Source: Methanosarcina vacuolata Z-761
GTDB lineage: Archaea; Halobacteriota; Methanosarcinia; Methanosarcinales; Methanosarcinaceae
DNA length: 64,000 nucleotides
Direction of reading: 5' to 3'
Assembly: GCF_000969905.1 (NCBI RefSeq)
Contig: NZ_CP009520.1
Coordinates: forward strand, 434,001-498,000
The stretch's first letter is position 1. Each line of letters starts with the position of its first letter. The notes beneath the pieces are model-generated. The model made no database searches. It saw only the letters and a program-made list of their open reading frames with translations, and had not been told where the DNA came from. Made by a program: the position numbers and the translations under genes. Positions 17,555 through 25,742 of this stretch are shown piece after piece.

Positions 17555-18580
17555 TCATATACATTTTTTTGCAAGGATTATGGCATTTGCCTGGTCTTCA
17601 CTCCGGAAAGCCTTGAGGATTTCAAACCCGCAAATTTCCAGGAAAGCTGTAATCTGGTCATATGTATATTTATAAGTAAAACCCATACGGATGATGTCTC
17701 CTTCCCTTAAGCCTATGGTTTCTGTCCCGATTTTGAGTTCGGTATCCTTCAGGATATACAAACTCTTCCTTGTCCTGTATACTCCCCCTATCTTTGAGTT
17801 TACATGCGCAAGCAAGAGTTCAAAATCAAAATCCTCAGGAGCCATTCCGTACTCAAGCAGGGGATACATATTGAAGAGGGCATTCTCTCTTGAGGCATAT
17901 GTGCCCAGTACGGACCTCCTTACCGATTGTCCCTCTGTGCCTTCAGTAGGTAGCAGGTTGGCATCAAAGAAAAAAAGGTCTCCCTGCTCAAGGTTTTCAT
18001 GGACAAGCTGAAGAATAAACTCTGGCTCGTAATTGCAAAAGGTATTTCCTAAAACGCAGAACAGAATCGGAAGGCGCCAATTTTCTTTAAGAATGGCTAT
18101 GTCCTCTATGAAACCAACTATTCCCTTCTTTTCAACAGGCAGGTTATCTACCTTTTCAAGAGCGATGTCTACAAATTCACTGTTTATATCGATGGGGTAA
18201 TAGCGCATCGACACTTTTCCTGAGGAAGGGTTTTCAGCCAGATTCTTTCTCACTAGCGCCTCGAGAAAAATTCTTTCCTTCTCCCCGTTTCCCACTCCCA
18301 CACTTACGAGACTCATACCTGTCGGAATAAATCTTACGATTGAGTCCAGATTTTTTTCCAGAAGGACTTTGAGTTGCCTGGCTACAGGAAATGTCTTTGC
18401 CTCATCAAGTTTCAGCCAGTTTTTTGTTCCTCCAGTGCCCATATATAGAAGGTAATCAGGCAGTTCATGGTTTTTCAGGCATTGACAGAGTCTTTTTTCG
18501 ATGTCCTCCTTACTGGTCATTACTATCTTTTCATTATTTTCCGAAACCTGTCCAAACTCCACTCTTCCTGTACTGTTCAA
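17555..18580 (-). CDS. EgtD-like SAM-dependent methyltransferase
   Basis: The 341-residue protein resembles the histidine N-alpha-methyltransferase (EgtD) family. It shows an N-terminal helical cap, PTGMSLVSVGVGNGEKE as the SAM glycine loop, YYPIDINSEFVDIAL as the acidic SAM-ribose strand, LPILFCVLGNTFCNYEPEFIL, and a GMAPEDFDFELLLAHVNSKIGGV region like EgtD's substrate-binding beta module. EgtD makes trimethylhistidine for ergothioneine in bacteria and fungi; the other ergothioneine genes are absent here and the substrate is unknown. The start is TTG 18580 behind GGTGAG; the first ATG is 20 codons later. It is flanked by the deiminase-like and radical SAM genes on the same strand. Confidence 0.75.
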   Translation of the reverse strand: MNSTGRVEFGQVSENNEKIVMTSKEDIEKRLCQCLKNHELPDYLLYMGTGGTKNWLKLDEAKTFPVARQLKVLLEKNLDSIVRFIPTGMSLVSVGVGNGEKERIFLEALVRKNLAENPSSGKVSMRYYPIDINSEFVDIALEKVDNLPVEKKGIVGFIEDIAILKENWRLPILFCVLGNTFCNYEPEFILQLVHENLEQGDLFFFDANLLPTEGTEGQSVRRSVLGTYASRENALFNMYPLLEYGMAPEDFDFELLLAHVNSKIGGVYRTRKSLYILKDTELKIGTETIGLREGDIIRMGFTYKYTYDQITAFLEICGFEILKAFRSEDQANAIILAKKCI

Positions 18581-18661
18581 TTTCTCACCATCTCCTCAAA
18601 TTATTCAACAGTACATTTCTTTATTTATTTCTTTTAACTTATTTATTGCCTGAGGTTTGTT

Positions 18662-18811
18662 TTTACCGTTCTTCTACCGTTTTTCTACCGTTCTTCTACC
18701 GTTCTTCTACCGTTCTTCTACCGTTCTTCTACCGTTCTTCTACCGTTCTTCTACCGTTCTTCTACCGTTCTTCTACCGTTCTTTTATCATTCTTTTACCA
18801 TTCAATTACCA
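18662..18811. repeat. 11 bp tandem repeat, about 11 copies
   Basis: The unit TTCTTCTACCG is nearly perfect over about 120 bp and then degenerates. It lies between the radical SAM gene and the EgtD-like gene on the minus strand. The unit length is not a multiple of three, so the open frames across it are meaningless. Confidence 0.95.
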
Positions 18812-18820
18812 ATCTGTCAT

Positions 18821-19963
18821 TTATTTGAAACACTGCTGGCACTCCATCCTGAGGGCTTTAAGAGGGTCGATGCCATGTTTGATTCCTACGCTGTAAGCAT
18901 ATCCCCTGCAGCCTATGCACTCTTCATTATGTTCACAGTTCCTGCACCTTCCCTCGAGCATTTTATCGATGTTTCGGACGTATGTGAAAAGATCGGAATT
19001 ATATATCTCCCGAAGGCTCATTTTATTTACATTATAGGGATATTCCCCACCAACTCTGAGCGCAGGATGTTCGTCCAGTTTTGTAGGTGCACAGGGCCGG
19101 ACATTTCCTTCGATATTGATATACAGGCTGTATAAGTGTTGAAGGCAGCCGCTTGCGGTAATTGGTGTGTAGGGCAGCCAGTCATACCCGTAATATTTCT
19201 GGTCAATTTCCAGCAGTTTTAATTTATATTCCTTAATCTCGTCAGCCGTGAGTAGCTTATCCTCAAGTTCGTCATTTGCCCTGCCCGTAGGCGTTAGAAT
19301 TTCCATATTGGGAAAAATATTGTTTTGCCTGCAGAAATGCCAGATCTCCTCAATTTCTTCCAGATTCATTTTGTTACTGACGAAAGAAACTCCCAGACGG
19401 AGTTTTCCAGGCCCTGCCGGTTTTGAAAATCCTGCTTTGAGAAGACTTCGAAGCCCCTTTCTGATATCTTCGGAGGCTCCTGCTCTTCCTGCGAGGTAGT
19501 CCTGAACCTCAGGCTTAAGGGAATCTAACTTTCCCATTACTGAGGCATTGTGTTTGTACAGGAACCCTGCGAGTTCTTCTGTCATCAAAACCGTATTCGA
19601 AAAAATCACCGGGATTATTTCCAGGGAATCAATATAGGCTATTAAATCCCTGAAACTCGGGTACAGGGTCGGTTCTCCTCCCCCAATTACGACCACAGAC
19701 CTGATCCCGAGTTCTTTTGCCTCCTGAATAATACGCTTGAGATTATTAAAATCGGCTATTTTTGCCGAGTCCTCACCACTCTGTGCATAGCAGTAGCGGC
19801 AGCGGAGATTGCAGGATTTGTTCGTTTCAAGACGTATGGCTAAAAGCTTGTTTGAGTTCCGTGCCTGATGGGCTTCCTGTGCTCCGTACATGTACCCTTT
19901 CAACATCGGAGGAGGTGAAAACAAGCTTAACGTATCCAGGTTCTTCGGTTTTTCCTCCCACAT
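18821..19963 (-). CDS. radical SAM/SPASM domain enzyme
   Basis: The 380-residue protein has the radical SAM cluster motif CNLRCRYC (Cys51, 55, 58) and the GGGEPTLYP SAM-binding strand. Its C-terminal SPASM-type region is Cys-rich: a Cys before YINIEGNVRPC (Gx4C), then CRNCEHNEECIGC and a final CQQC. That arrangement would hold two auxiliary [4Fe-4S] clusters, as in enzymes that modify peptides or small molecules. No precursor peptide was recognised nearby. It is first in a minus-strand set with the EgtD-like and deiminase-like enzymes, though a 240 bp repeat-filled gap separates it from them. No SD precedes ATG 19963; a TATA-like stretch close upstream would suit a short-leader transcript. 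Confidence 0.85.
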   Translation of the reverse strand: MWEEKPKNLDTLSLFSPPPMLKGYMYGAQEAHQARNSNKLLAIRLETNKSCNLRCRYCYAQSGEDSAKIADFNNLKRIIQEAKELGIRSVVVIGGGEPTLYPSFRDLIAYIDSLEIIPVIFSNTVLMTEELAGFLYKHNASVMGKLDSLKPEVQDYLAGRAGASEDIRKGLRSLLKAGFSKPAGPGKLRLGVSFVSNKMNLEEIEEIWHFCRQNNIFPNMEILTPTGRANDELEDKLLTADEIKEYKLKLLEIDQKYYGYDWLPYTPITASGCLQHLYSLYINIEGNVRPCAPTKLDEHPALRVGGEYPYNVNKMSLREIYNSDLFTYVRNIDKMLEGRCRNCEHNEECIGCRGYAYSVGIKHGIDPLKALRMECQQCFK

Positions 19964-20220
19964 GTTAAAATATATATTTAACGTTCCTTATCAAATTACA
20001 AGAAACTAAGTGTTTTTTTGAGTCCAATCTTCTAATTTATAAAAAGTAATTTGTTGCCAGTAAATAGTGTATTCCGGTTACTTCGGTTCTTTTTGTAGTT
20101 AATTCATACAGTGCGACAAATGCGTAACAAATCCAGGATTATTCTTCTTGTTAAATTTAGCAAGGTTTAACTATCTCTCTCACATATTTGTTTTCAATCT
20201 TTAGGGGAGAATGACTGACA

Positions 20221-21051
20221 ATGAACAGAAAGGTAACAATTTTTGGAGGGATTGTATTATTTATTCTTCTTTTGCTTGTGCTGGGTTCAATCTATCTGGA
20301 GAATCAAAACGAGGAAATGTATAATGATAGTCTTATGAGTAATTATGAATACAATATAATTATAGAAAGCAACAGCACGCTGCAAAATGTAACTTTATAT
20401 TTGCCGGTTCCTGTTTTTGAGAATGAATCCGAGGTAGGACTGGAAATGGTGAATGGTGATTATTACAATAAGCCTTCAAATTGGAATCTTAGCCTTACAG
20501 ATACTGAGCATGGACCAATGTTCAAAATAGAAGCTGCCGAGATTAAACCGGTTTATCATTCCCTTCCTGTAGCCGTACCCGAGCCTGAACCTGGGTCCGA
20601 GAATATTGAAGATGAAGTTCAGGAAGAAGAACAGATAGTTGAGTCCAATGAATATTCAGAAGAAACCCCAGTTTTGACATCTTTTGATTTCGGGACTAAC
20701 GTAAGGGCTGACCATATGATTAATACCAGATTCCCTGTTGGTAATGAGTCCGTGCTCCTGCCCAAAAATAATCTCCGAGAATCCGAAGAAGGTTCGGAAA
20801 TTCCTCTACCTGAGCATATCAACCCCGAATATTTTGATTATGAGAGCCTGGTATATGCACACTATGATGCGTCTCCTGATACCGAGGTTCAGATTTTTGT
20901 TCAGATGGATGGCCGAAACGAATGGTGGATTTACGGCTGGCAATCTAATGGTTACAGTGATAGGATTTCTATCCGACTTTCAGGCCCTCAGGAAGGATGG
21001 GTAAAGGCTGAAGGAAAACTTATTACAGGAGATGGAGTTTACAAAGAATAA
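20221..21051 (+). CDS. membrane-anchored extracytoplasmic protein, unknown
   Basis: Not recognised. The 276-residue protein has a single hydrophobic segment at residues 7-28 that serves as signal anchor, then an acidic extracytoplasmic domain with beta-strand character and a Glu-rich linker near residues 120-145. The C-terminal half has an aromatic-rich core (NEWWIYGWQSNGYSD). A GGGGAG ribosome site precedes the ATG by about ten bases. It diverges from the radical SAM gene and is followed by a repeat. Its sequence does not suggest a link to the biosynthetic cluster. Confidence 0.72.
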   Translation: MNRKVTIFGGIVLFILLLLVLGSIYLENQNEEMYNDSLMSNYEYNIIIESNSTLQNVTLYLPVPVFENESEVGLEMVNGDYYNKPSNWNLSLTDTEHGPMFKIEAAEIKPVYHSLPVAVPEPEPGSENIEDEVQEEEQIVESNEYSEETPVLTSFDFGTNVRADHMINTRFPVGNESVLLPKNNLRESEEGSEIPLPEHINPEYFDYESLVYAHYDASPDTEVQIFVQMDGRNEWWIYGWQSNGYSDRISIRLSGPQEGWVKAEGKLITGDGVYKE

Positions 21052-21160
21052 TCCAGAGACTAATTCCAGAGACTAATTCTAGGGAATAATTCCAGAGACT
21101 AATTCCAGAGAATAACTCTAGAGACTAATTCCAAAGAATAACTCTAGAGAATAACTACTG
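21048..21160. repeat. imperfect tandem repeat of about 16 bp
   Basis: Units of the form ATTCCAGAGACTAATTC and AATAACTCTAGAG alternate about seven times directly after the preceding stop codon. Confidence 0.85.
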
Positions 21161-21271
21161 AGAGTAATATTCTCTTTTTCTACTTTTTGGAAATTTCTTT
21201 CCTGCTACAAAGTTCTTTTAGGTTTTCTGTTCTTAAGTTTATTATAGTTCTCAACCCTATCTTATTTTGGG

Positions 21272-22252
21272 ATGTTCGAAGAAATCAAGGTTAAAAAAGC
21301 TCTGAATCGGATAAATAAATCCAGCAGGATTAATCTACCATTTCATTGGGATTTGAATATTTACAGGGGCTGTGAACACGGTTGTAATTACTGTTATGCA
21401 ATGTATTCTCATAGCTATCTGGAAGAAAAGAAGAAGTCTGCTTGTGCAGAGCCAGGATTCGGGAGAGAAAGCTGTTCTTCCGCAGTGGATAAAAAATGTG
21501 CTTTTTTTCAAAAAATTTACGTAAAAACGAATGTTGCAGAAGCTCTTGAAAAGCAGCTTGCAGCACGAAGCTGGAAAAAGGAAGTAATTAATATAGGCGG
21601 AGTCTGCGATAGTTATCAGCCTGTAGAAGCAAAGTACGGATTGATGCGCGAGGTTCTGGCGCTGATGATTAAATACCGAAATCCTGTCACTATATCTACA
21701 AAATCGGATCTTATCCTCAGGGACTATGACCTTCTTTCAGAACTTGCTGAACTAACATCTGTAAATATTGCAGTTACGGTTACAACGGTGGATAAAAAAT
21801 TAAGTGCTCTACTGGAACCCTTGGCTTCGTCACCTGATAAACGGTTTTCAGTCCTGCGGGCTTTTAAAAACACATCTGCTGTTACTGGAATCCATATGAT
21901 GCCAATTCTTCCTTTTCTTACTGACAACCCTCAGAATCTCGAACAAATTATGTCTCTTGCAACCGAATGTGGTGTGGATTACGCTCTGCCTGGAGTTCTG
22001 AACCTCAGGGGCGAAACCAGAAAGCATTTCTTCGGTTTTCTTGAACTTAACTTTCCCGAACTTGTGGATCCTTACCGCAAATTGTATGCAAAAGGAGGAG
22101 CTGATATGGCCTATAAGGCCAAACTTTATGAAATGTTCAGCTCTCTTATGGAAAGATATCATTTGTCTGGAGACTACATGAAACCCATGCAGGCAAAACT
22201 TTCCCGTTCGAAGCAGCTCACGTTAACGGATTTCTCAGAAAATGATTCTTGA
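21272..22252 (+). CDS. radical SAM protein, SplB/COG1533 (Rv2578c-like) family
   Basis: The 326-residue protein has the COG1533 signatures: [16 protein letters not shown] with Cys34, 38 and 41 binding the radical SAM cluster, [31 protein letters not shown] and [13 protein letters not shown]. It is related to spore photoproduct lyase, but most archaeal members have no known substrate. It carries a Cys-containing insertion (about residues 52-80) between the cluster motif and the [12 protein letters not shown] strand. It is monocistronic and ends in a repeat shared with the convergent gene's 3' side. Confidence 0.85.
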   Translation: MFEEIKVKKALNRINKSSRINLPFHWDLNIYRGCEHGCNYCYAMYSHSYLEEKKKSACAEPGFGRESCSSAVDKKCAFFQKIYVKTNVAEALEKQLAARSWKKEVINIGGVCDSYQPVEAKYGLMREVLALMIKYRNPVTISTKSDLILRDYDLLSELAELTSVNIAVTVTTVDKKLSALLEPLASSPDKRFSVLRAFKNTSAVTGIHMMPILPFLTDNPQNLEQIMSLATECGVDYALPGVLNLRGETRKHFFGFLELNFPELVDPYRKLYAKGGADMAYKAKLYEMFSSLMERYHLSGDYMKPMQAKLSRSKQLTLTDFSENDS

Positions 22253-22368
22253 TTTTAGTAAGTACTACAAGTGCAGGTACTACATTTCTGATTTTTTAGT
22301 AAGCACTACAAGTGCAGGTACTACATTTCTGATTTTATTAAGTACTACAAGCGCAAGTACCACAAGTA
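22250..22368. repeat. about 41 bp tandem repeat, three copies
   Basis: Each copy contains AGTACTACAAGTGCAGGTAC and TACATTTCTGATTTT; the third is diverged. It fills the gap between two convergent genes. Confidence 0.9.
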
Positions 22369-23838
22369 TCAGTCATACCTTCCTATGTTTATCTTGTTTT
22401 CATTCTCATCTAGCTCTTTTGATGAATTTGATGGCACGTATCCCGCACCAATACAAGGGGAGTTTGATTTCAGATGATAATCATGCTTATTATGGTTTAC
22501 AAAGAGAGGATTTACATATATGTCAGTGGTTGAACTTGCATTTTTATAATTTCCACCTGTATTATTGTACAGACAGTTGTTTTCCAGCACAAAGGAATGC
22601 GTTTCAGGCAGATAATTAATCACTGCATATCCTGTCCCATCAGGGTCTTTTTTACGCTTCTGGGTATCAATGATTATGTTATTACGGACAATCGTTTTGT
22701 ACCCTGTACCCTGAGGTGAAAGATCAACTGAATTGTCTGTGTCTTCGGAAGAAGGAGGATACATCTGGACAATGGCTGCATGATATACTCCGTCAAACAC
22801 ATTCCTCTCAATCAGGGTGTCATAAAACCCGCTGGTTACAACCCCTCCTACCCAGTCAATACTTGGATTAGTACCTGTGTTATAGAGGGTATTCTTATAA
22901 ATGTGGACATTCTGCGCCTCTTCCTCGGGATAAGTTTCTCCATAACCTATCAGCCAGATTCCGGGACCATAGGTATTATTGATAGTATTATTATATACCT
23001 CAACATCGTTGACGATACCTGTTGTTTTCTCAATCTGAATTCCAGAGCCACCTGCACTCCAGTGGTAAAAGGAATCTATTACGTTATCATGGAATTTTAC
23101 ATGGTTTGAGTTCCAGACTCTAAGGCCGCTGTTGGTCCTGCAAGTGATTCTATTGTTCCAGGCTTCTACATTCAGGCAATCGATGGCAAAAAGACCATCA
23201 TGTCCCAATTTATACACTCTATTATTATAATACGTGATATTAGCGCCTCTCTCTACTCTTAACCCGTCTCCATGCCCGTCGTGCATATACATATCATTAA
23301 CGTCTACGTTTTTAGCGTCAAGGAACTTGATCATGTTGTAATATCCTTGTCCTCTTTGCCTATCTTCATTCTTGTCATGATTTCCATCTATTTCAAATCC
23401 TTTTATAGTGACTCCATAGACTCCATGGCTGCCCATCTGTGTTATCATGGGATTACCCACTGGCCAGTTTGCGTTATCTTGGAGTTTTACTACAGCCGTG
23501 TCGTCTCCTTCTAAGATTGTATTATTTCCAATTAGAATACTGTCAGAGATGACGTATGTATTTGGGCCTTTCAAATGAACGGTTGAGAACTGTGAATTTT
23601 TTGCAACATATTCAAGAGCTTGATTTATCTCTACCTGATCGTCAATTCCATCGCAGGTAAAGTTTCCACTTCCGTCGCCAGCTACGTACACAGTATTGTT
23701 TGACGACTTAGGAGGAATGTTGGACTCCATAGTAGAGAAAATGAATATTCCCAATGCGACCAGGAATATAAAAATTACAATGGAGAGTCCTATTTTTTTC
23801 CGGTTTTGCTTTAAGTACGTCAGATATTTTTCGTCCAT
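22369..23838 (-). CDS. membrane-anchored parallel beta-helix protein, possibly disaggregatase-related
   Basis: The 489-residue protein has a signal anchor at residues 15-37 and then an extracytoplasmic right-handed beta-helix. It starts at NTVYVAGDGSGNFTCDGIDDQVEINQAL (a pectate-lyase-3-like opening), followed by rungs rich in NN and DG turns (MHDGHGDGLRV, NNTINNTYGPGIWL). The later GGVVTSGFYDTLIERNVFDGVYHAAIVQ region resembles the domain shared by Methanosarcina disaggregatase-related proteins, which loosen the cell-aggregating polysaccharide. That link is from memory and unproven. GGAATAAA precedes the ATG. Confidence 0.78.
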   Translation of the reverse strand: MDEKYLTYLKQNRKKIGLSIVIFIFLVALGIFIFSTMESNIPPKSSNNTVYVAGDGSGNFTCDGIDDQVEINQALEYVAKNSQFSTVHLKGPNTYVISDSILIGNNTILEGDDTAVVKLQDNANWPVGNPMITQMGSHGVYGVTIKGFEIDGNHDKNEDRQRGQGYYNMIKFLDAKNVDVNDMYMHDGHGDGLRVERGANITYYNNRVYKLGHDGLFAIDCLNVEAWNNRITCRTNSGLRVWNSNHVKFHDNVIDSFYHWSAGGSGIQIEKTTGIVNDVEVYNNTINNTYGPGIWLIGYGETYPEEEAQNVHIYKNTLYNTGTNPSIDWVGGVVTSGFYDTLIERNVFDGVYHAAIVQMYPPSSEDTDNSVDLSPQGTGYKTIVRNNIIIDTQKRKKDPDGTGYAVINYLPETHSFVLENNCLYNNTGGNYKNASSTTDIYVNPLFVNHNKHDYHLKSNSPCIGAGYVPSNSSKELDENENKINIGRYD

Positions 23839-23943
23839 TTTATTCCTTACTCTTAATTATAAACCTCAGTCTTGAAAAATTCTTAAAAGCGAATTCTTGG
23901 ACCGGGTTTGAAAAATAAACTTGAAAAAGTTGTTATTGCAATC

Positions 23944-24276
23944 TTACTTCTCATCTCCTGCGCAACTGCAGGAAATATTACCTTTCAGGATTTCTTTCCA
24001 GTCCCCAAGTACATCATGGGTCCAGCAGTCATCGGCACCTGCGGCTTCTCGCATGACCAGGGCAAAGATATATGAAAGTTCCTTGACTGTAGCTCCTGCT
24101 TCGAGGGCGCCTTTAAAATGCTTCAGAACGCAGGGTTTTGACCTGGCTTTGATGGAGAGAGCAAAGCAAATGAACTGATAGGTCTTTTCGTCAATCATCC
24201 TTTTTTCGGCGTAAAGCTGATCAATTTCGTCCAGTTTCTGGGTAAACTCCGGGAAAAATTCTTCAAGCATTCTCAT
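23944..24276 (-). CDS. carboxymuconolactone decarboxylase/AhpD-like protein
   Basis: The 110-residue all-helical protein belongs to the CMD family. It has an ALSIKARSKPCVLKHFKGALEAGATVKELSYIFALVMREAAGADD core with a single Cys before the His (PCVLKH), where peroxidase-type members have CxxC. The loss of one Cys argues against AhpD-type disulfide chemistry. The C-terminus carries CSC. A GGAG site lies seven bases upstream of the ATG. It diverges from nothing recognisable and stands alone. Confidence 0.82.
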   Translation of the reverse strand: MRMLEEFFPEFTQKLDEIDQLYAEKRMIDEKTYQFICFALSIKARSKPCVLKHFKGALEAGATVKELSYIFALVMREAAGADDCWTHDVLGDWKEILKGNISCSCAGDEK

Positions 24277-24605
24277 TTCTATGTCTCCTTTTTATCAATG
24301 TGGCTTTGATTTCAAGCTGCTAAGGTAATTTGTAATATGATAATTTTATATTTATGGATTGGTTCAAATCATTTTGAACTAATCGGCAAGGTGCCAATTA
24401 TTCTGTAAAACCACAAATCTCCAAAAGTTACAAAGTAAAAAATTCCATAGCGGAAGATCAATTTTCTCCATCGTACGCAAAAACTTGACTTCAAATTTAC
24501 AGCAAATTTGAGACACTGCATATGTCAGATACAAGTACATTGACAAAAACAAATTCTATGTAAACATGAGACAGTTAATCCCTGAAAGTAGTCAAAAAGG
24601 AATAG
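24277..24605. other. intergenic region without a recognisable gene
   Basis: AT-rich leader of the CMD-family gene running into the tandem repeat at 24606. No coding signal was seen. Confidence 0.4.
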
Positions 24606-24829
24606 ATAAACCAAATAACCATTAAACCAAGTAACTATTAAACAAAATAGCCATTAAACAAAATAGCCATTAAACAAAATAGCCATTAAACAAAATAGCC
24701 ATTAAACAAAATAGCCATTAAACAAAATAGCCATTAAACAAAATAGCCATTAAACAAAATAGCCATTAAACAAAATAGCCATTAAACAAAATAGCCATTA
24801 AACAAAATGACCATTTAACCAAATAACCA
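24606..24829. repeat. 16 bp tandem repeat, about 13 copies
   Basis: The unit CAAAATAGCCATTAAA is perfect in the centre and decays at both edges. It ends exactly at the stop codon of the adjacent acetyltransferase, with the last partial units touching its 3' end. Confidence 0.95.
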
Positions 24830-25399
24830 TTAAACAAGACTCAATTCCATTTCATAACATCTTTCGTTCTCACCACAAATATTTGTTGTTTCCCTTATTA
24901 TTCGAAAGCCCACTTTTTCATATAATTTTATAGCAGAAGCATTATTTACACTTACATACAATAATACCGAAGCTATTTTGTTTAACCTCATTTCCTGGAT
25001 ACTCTCTTCTAATAATTTCTCGCCAAACCCCTGTTTTCTGAAGTTTCTGTCAATTGAAATCGAACAAACTACTGATTTTTTCTTGAAGCCTTTAAAGGTA
25101 GGTATTAGTATTATGTAGTATACTGAGTATCCTACTACTTGGTTCTGACTCTTTATTACATAAAATATTTTCTTGAGTTTTGTTGAATATCTTATAAGCA
25201 TATCCTGTCTTTGATTTTCAAACCCTTCTCCTTGAATTCTAAGGACTTCAGGAAGCATAACGCCCTCTATAGGCATAATGTTTTCCTTTTCCATCTGTTT
25301 CCAGTCCCTTATAAGAAGAGCTCCGATAGTATCACGTATGAGTCTCTTAAAACTCGTTAAATATGCAATGGGTTTAGTGTAGATTTTAGAGAGGCTCAT
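24830..25399 (-). CDS. GNAT N-acetyltransferase, RimI-like
   Basis: The 189-residue acetyltransferase has the acetyl-CoA loop SIDRNFRKQGFGEKLLEESI, then LYVSVNNASAIKLYEKVGFRI, which is typical of the RimI/peptide N-acetyltransferase branch. An N-terminal extension of about 40 residues precedes the catalytic fold (starting near LPEVLRIQGEGFENQ), so the true start could be a later Met such as that in MPIEGVMLPEVL. The substrate is unknown. It lies immediately next to the 16 bp minisatellite. Confidence 0.82.
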   Translation of the reverse strand: MSLSKIYTKPIAYLTSFKRLIRDTIGALLIRDWKQMEKENIMPIEGVMLPEVLRIQGEGFENQRQDMLIRYSTKLKKIFYVIKSQNQVVGYSVYYIILIPTFKGFKKKSVVCSISIDRNFRKQGFGEKLLEESIQEMRLNKIASVLLYVSVNNASAIKLYEKVGFRIIRETTNICGENERCYEMELSLV

Positions 25400-25742
25400 G
25401 AAATCACTTATATTGTGAATAATGCTGTTGGTGAAATTCTCAAAGATAATTATAATTGTTTCTGAATTGTGATAAATCTATCTTAAATTATACTTCAATT
25501 TTTATCTAAATTTAGTTGAATTTCAATTTTTATCTAAATTTAGTTGAATTAGTCATAATAAGAAATAATAAAAATATAACTTCAAATTTGCAGTTCAGGA
25601 ATTGATCCTAATTTCATTATCACGATAATGATTCTTGGCAATAAATATCTTGATATCCTTGATATTATACTTGAATCATTTCTAAGCATTACAGAGAAAT
25701 AAAGTTTAGATCACAAAAATATCTATGTAGAACACCATTCAA
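25400..25742. other. AT-rich intergenic region with a short direct repeat
   Basis: A 24-27 bp stretch around TCAATTTTTATCTAAATTTAG is duplicated at about 25495-25548. No gene is supported. Confidence 0.45.

Noticed and set aside
18391-18896. Open frames rich in FYRSSTVLLP across 18391-18896
   Set aside because: They are produced by the 11 bp repeat and lie antisense to the EgtD-like and radical SAM genes.
24606-24836. Regular repeats that might be read as a CRISPR array
   Set aside because: Units are directly abutting with no unique spacers, and no cas genes are present; the same holds for the other arrays.
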